Origin: Gymnorhina tibicen
Lineage: Eukaryota > Chordata > Aves > Passeriformes > Artamidae
Assembly (NCBI GenBank): GCA_013399875.1
Contig: VXAZ01002367.1
Location: 806,001-870,000 of the forward strand
Length of the DNA stretch: 64,000 nucleotides
Direction: 5' to 3'
Shown: positions 62,202 to 64,000 of the stretch, piece after piece
Layout: every line of letters begins with the position of its first letter
How positions within the stretch are numbered: the first letter of the stretch is position 1
The notes under the pieces: model-generated
The model's input: the letters and a program-made list of their open reading frames with translations, nothing else
What the model was told of the DNA's origin: nothing
Database searches by the model: none
Position numbers and translations under genes: made by a program

Positions 62202-62665
62202 TTTTTAAAAAGTAAGTAAATTCAAAGTTCAGCCTCTACTTCAGTAGTGAAAATTTGATTTAAAAGGGAAAAGAGGAATCCTAAAACTTGCATCAGCTGT
62301 AATTTACCAGGTTTCTTACAGCTCTACTTTTTGCAGAGCTTTAAGTTATCTTACTGTTTCCTATTTTTTCCCATTGACCTAAGTAAACCAGTTAACTTGA
62401 CATGGCACTGGCCATCACTGGCTGAAAGTGCTTACCATTATCTGGCTTAACAGCTGGTATTTCAGTCAGCCAAATATTTAGCTCATTGTTTATCCCCCTG
62501 GCATGGCTGAGGATTTGGATAATGTTTGTTTACTATGTGGTCTTCCTGTTCCCAAATGGAATCTTCCTAATACACGAAAATAGTCGCCTGGTTCTATTTA
62601 TTAGTTCTTGCACAAAAAATGTTTGAGAGGCAAAAACAAACAAAAAACTGTGAAATTAAAAGCAA

Positions 62666-62671
62666 AATAAA
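62666..62671 (+). terminator. Candidate internal polyadenylation signal AATAAA
   Basis: A canonical AATAAA hexamer in the inferred 3' UTR. The following 40 bases are not clearly GT-rich, so use is uncertain. It would give a 3' UTR of about 1.9 kb. Confidence 0.35.
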
Positions 62672-63988
62672 AATGCCTCTTTGCATTACATACCTCATCT
62701 TCCAGAGATTCACCAAACTCTTCTTCCAATGCGAGCACCTGCGTTTTGTTTTTTTTCCTCAATTTGGCAATTCTCGCTAAGACCGCATTTTCCAACAGTG
62801 TTGAAGTGTATTGTTTCTTTGTTTAGTTTTCTTCTGGATAGTTTTATCTATATGCATAGCCAAGAATAAGGCGTTTTCTGAAAAGTACAACTAATTTAAT
62901 TTTTAACTAATGATCCTTAGTCCTTGGCTAGCTCTGTTTGTGCTGTTGTAGGCCTCTAGCTGCAAGCTTTCTGAAGCACCCTCCCTAACAGTGTTGCATT
63001 TGTGTGTAAGACTTTTTTTTTTTTTTTGCAATGTGTTATGTAACTTTTTCCTTGTTTCTTTGTTTTTTGGTTTTTGGTTTTTTTTTTGAGCTTGGTTGAA
63101 TATTTACAAGATTTCTTGCTGCTTTTTGACAATCTATATTTATTTAGTAGAACAAATTTCAATATATTACTTGAAACTATGAAATAGAATTGAGTTAGCA
63201 GTTGACTGGTCGTGTGATGTATAGAAGTACATATACTGTGGTTAATTCTGCAGTAGGTTTGTTAATTTTGTTTATCTGCACTAAAGTACGAAGATCTCCA
63301 TTCTGTTTAACCATTCAAACTGAGGGTGTGATCCAAGTCTGTCGTGTTTGAAAGCTAAATCCTGGAACTTGCTGTGGGAGTAGAATATACTAAATCTTTT
63401 GCATGAGGAATTTGTTGAGACAGTAATGTAGCTGTGACATTTTGCCAATTCTTAAATGCTTCTACATTATGCTGAAAGTCAGATTCCTGGTAAAGTTTTG
63501 CTTTAGAGTCAGGCTTAAGTAAACTTGCACAACACAAAGAAAAAAAATAATTGCACCAAAGGTACTGATAATATTTGAACAGTAATCTGTAGATTTTGCT
63601 CATTTGGAATTTTGTTTGCATTGGTTTATTTCCCTTTATGAAATGAATTTCTAGCATTGTAAGAACTTAGGTGAGTGTAACTCTCTTCCAAAATTATTAG
63701 TTACTTTAGACGGAAACATTTTGTAATTTCCACTTGCTTCCATCAGTGAAATTTAGAATAACTCAAAGCAGTTTTGGTGCACCAGAAATGCAGTGTGTGT
63801 ATGTTCTACAAGAGATCCAAGAGCTCCCTGTTCGCGAGGCTGTTGAGAAGTGGCATCCAACATTCAGTGCTCAGGTATGTTAGTAAGAAGTACTGTAGTC
63901 CTATGAGGGCAAATGTGTGGATTTTTAAACATTTTGCCATAATTGCACAATTTTGCATTTTTACTTAATGTCATGTTATGTTTCTTAA

Positions 63989-63994
63989 AATAAA
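63989..63994 (+). terminator. Candidate distal polyadenylation signal AATAAA
   Basis: A canonical AATAAA six bases from the window edge. The cleavage site and downstream GU element would lie outside the window, so its use cannot be judged here. Confidence 0.4.
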
Positions 63995-64000
63995 CCTATT

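Larger units (their letters stand above)
60823..63994 (+). other. KBTBD8: KBTBD8 3' UTR (extent inferred)
   Basis: AT-rich sequence with many T-runs follows the stop codon without a strong polyadenylation signal nearby. Candidate signals are ATTAAA at 61622, AATAAA at 62666 and AATAAA at 63989-63994. I take the last as the distal end because the composition stays uniform to the window edge, but the true 3' end may be earlier or lie beyond the window. Confidence 0.5.

Noticed and set aside
1..64000. CRISPR arrays, operons, tRNA or rRNA genes
   Set aside because: I found no regularly spaced repeats, no cloverleaf with A and B boxes and no rRNA signature. The window is vertebrate nuclear DNA.

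Overview
This is a window of vertebrate nuclear DNA, almost certainly from a bird. Three truncated CR1 (chicken repeat 1) LINE 3' ends carry the typical avian octamer-like tail. The only protein-coding gene has introns, a CpG-island promoter and a conserved vertebrate protein product. A solo LTR of an endogenous retrovirus is present. The LTR and the CR1 tails would suit a songbird, but I cannot settle the species.

Layout: positions 1 to about 54,430 are intergenic. I find no convincing coding exon there. They hold three CR1 fragments (8.9, 12.0 and 21.5 kb), three short tandem repeats (TA/CA at 0.6 kb, a two-phase pentamer at 7.6 kb, CAG x11 at 38.2 kb), an imperfect 25-26 bp duplication at 5.9 kb, a solo LTR (51.65-52.35 kb), several CTCF-like motifs (30.0, 35.5, 40.8, 47.0 kb) and a few stretches that look like conserved noncoding elements. 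From known vertebrate gene order (LRIG1 - KBTBD8 - SUCLG2) this is probably part of the LRIG1-KBTBD8 gene desert. That is inference, since neither neighbour is in view.

From about 54,430 to the right edge lies KBTBD8 on the + strand. It has a CpG-island promoter with a YY1 motif, three ZNF143-type motifs and a CCAAT box. There are four coding exons (54806-54821, 56107-56317, 56951-58065, 60359-60822) that join in frame to a 601-residue BTB-BACK-Kelch protein. A long AT-rich 3' UTR follows and may run to a polyadenylation signal at 63989, six bases from the window end. KBTBD8 is a CUL3 ubiquitin-ligase substrate adaptor known for its role in neural crest specification.

Most worth a second look: the G-rich, strongly skewed start of intron 1 with repeated GTGAGG decoy donors beside a weak authentic donor; the triple ZNF143-type array; the divergently oriented CTCF-like motifs; the retroviral LTR with a triplicated CCAAT unit; the homeodomain-like cluster near 50.95 kb; and an unexplained minus-strand open frame ending in a strong splice donor inside the KBTBD8 3' UTR.
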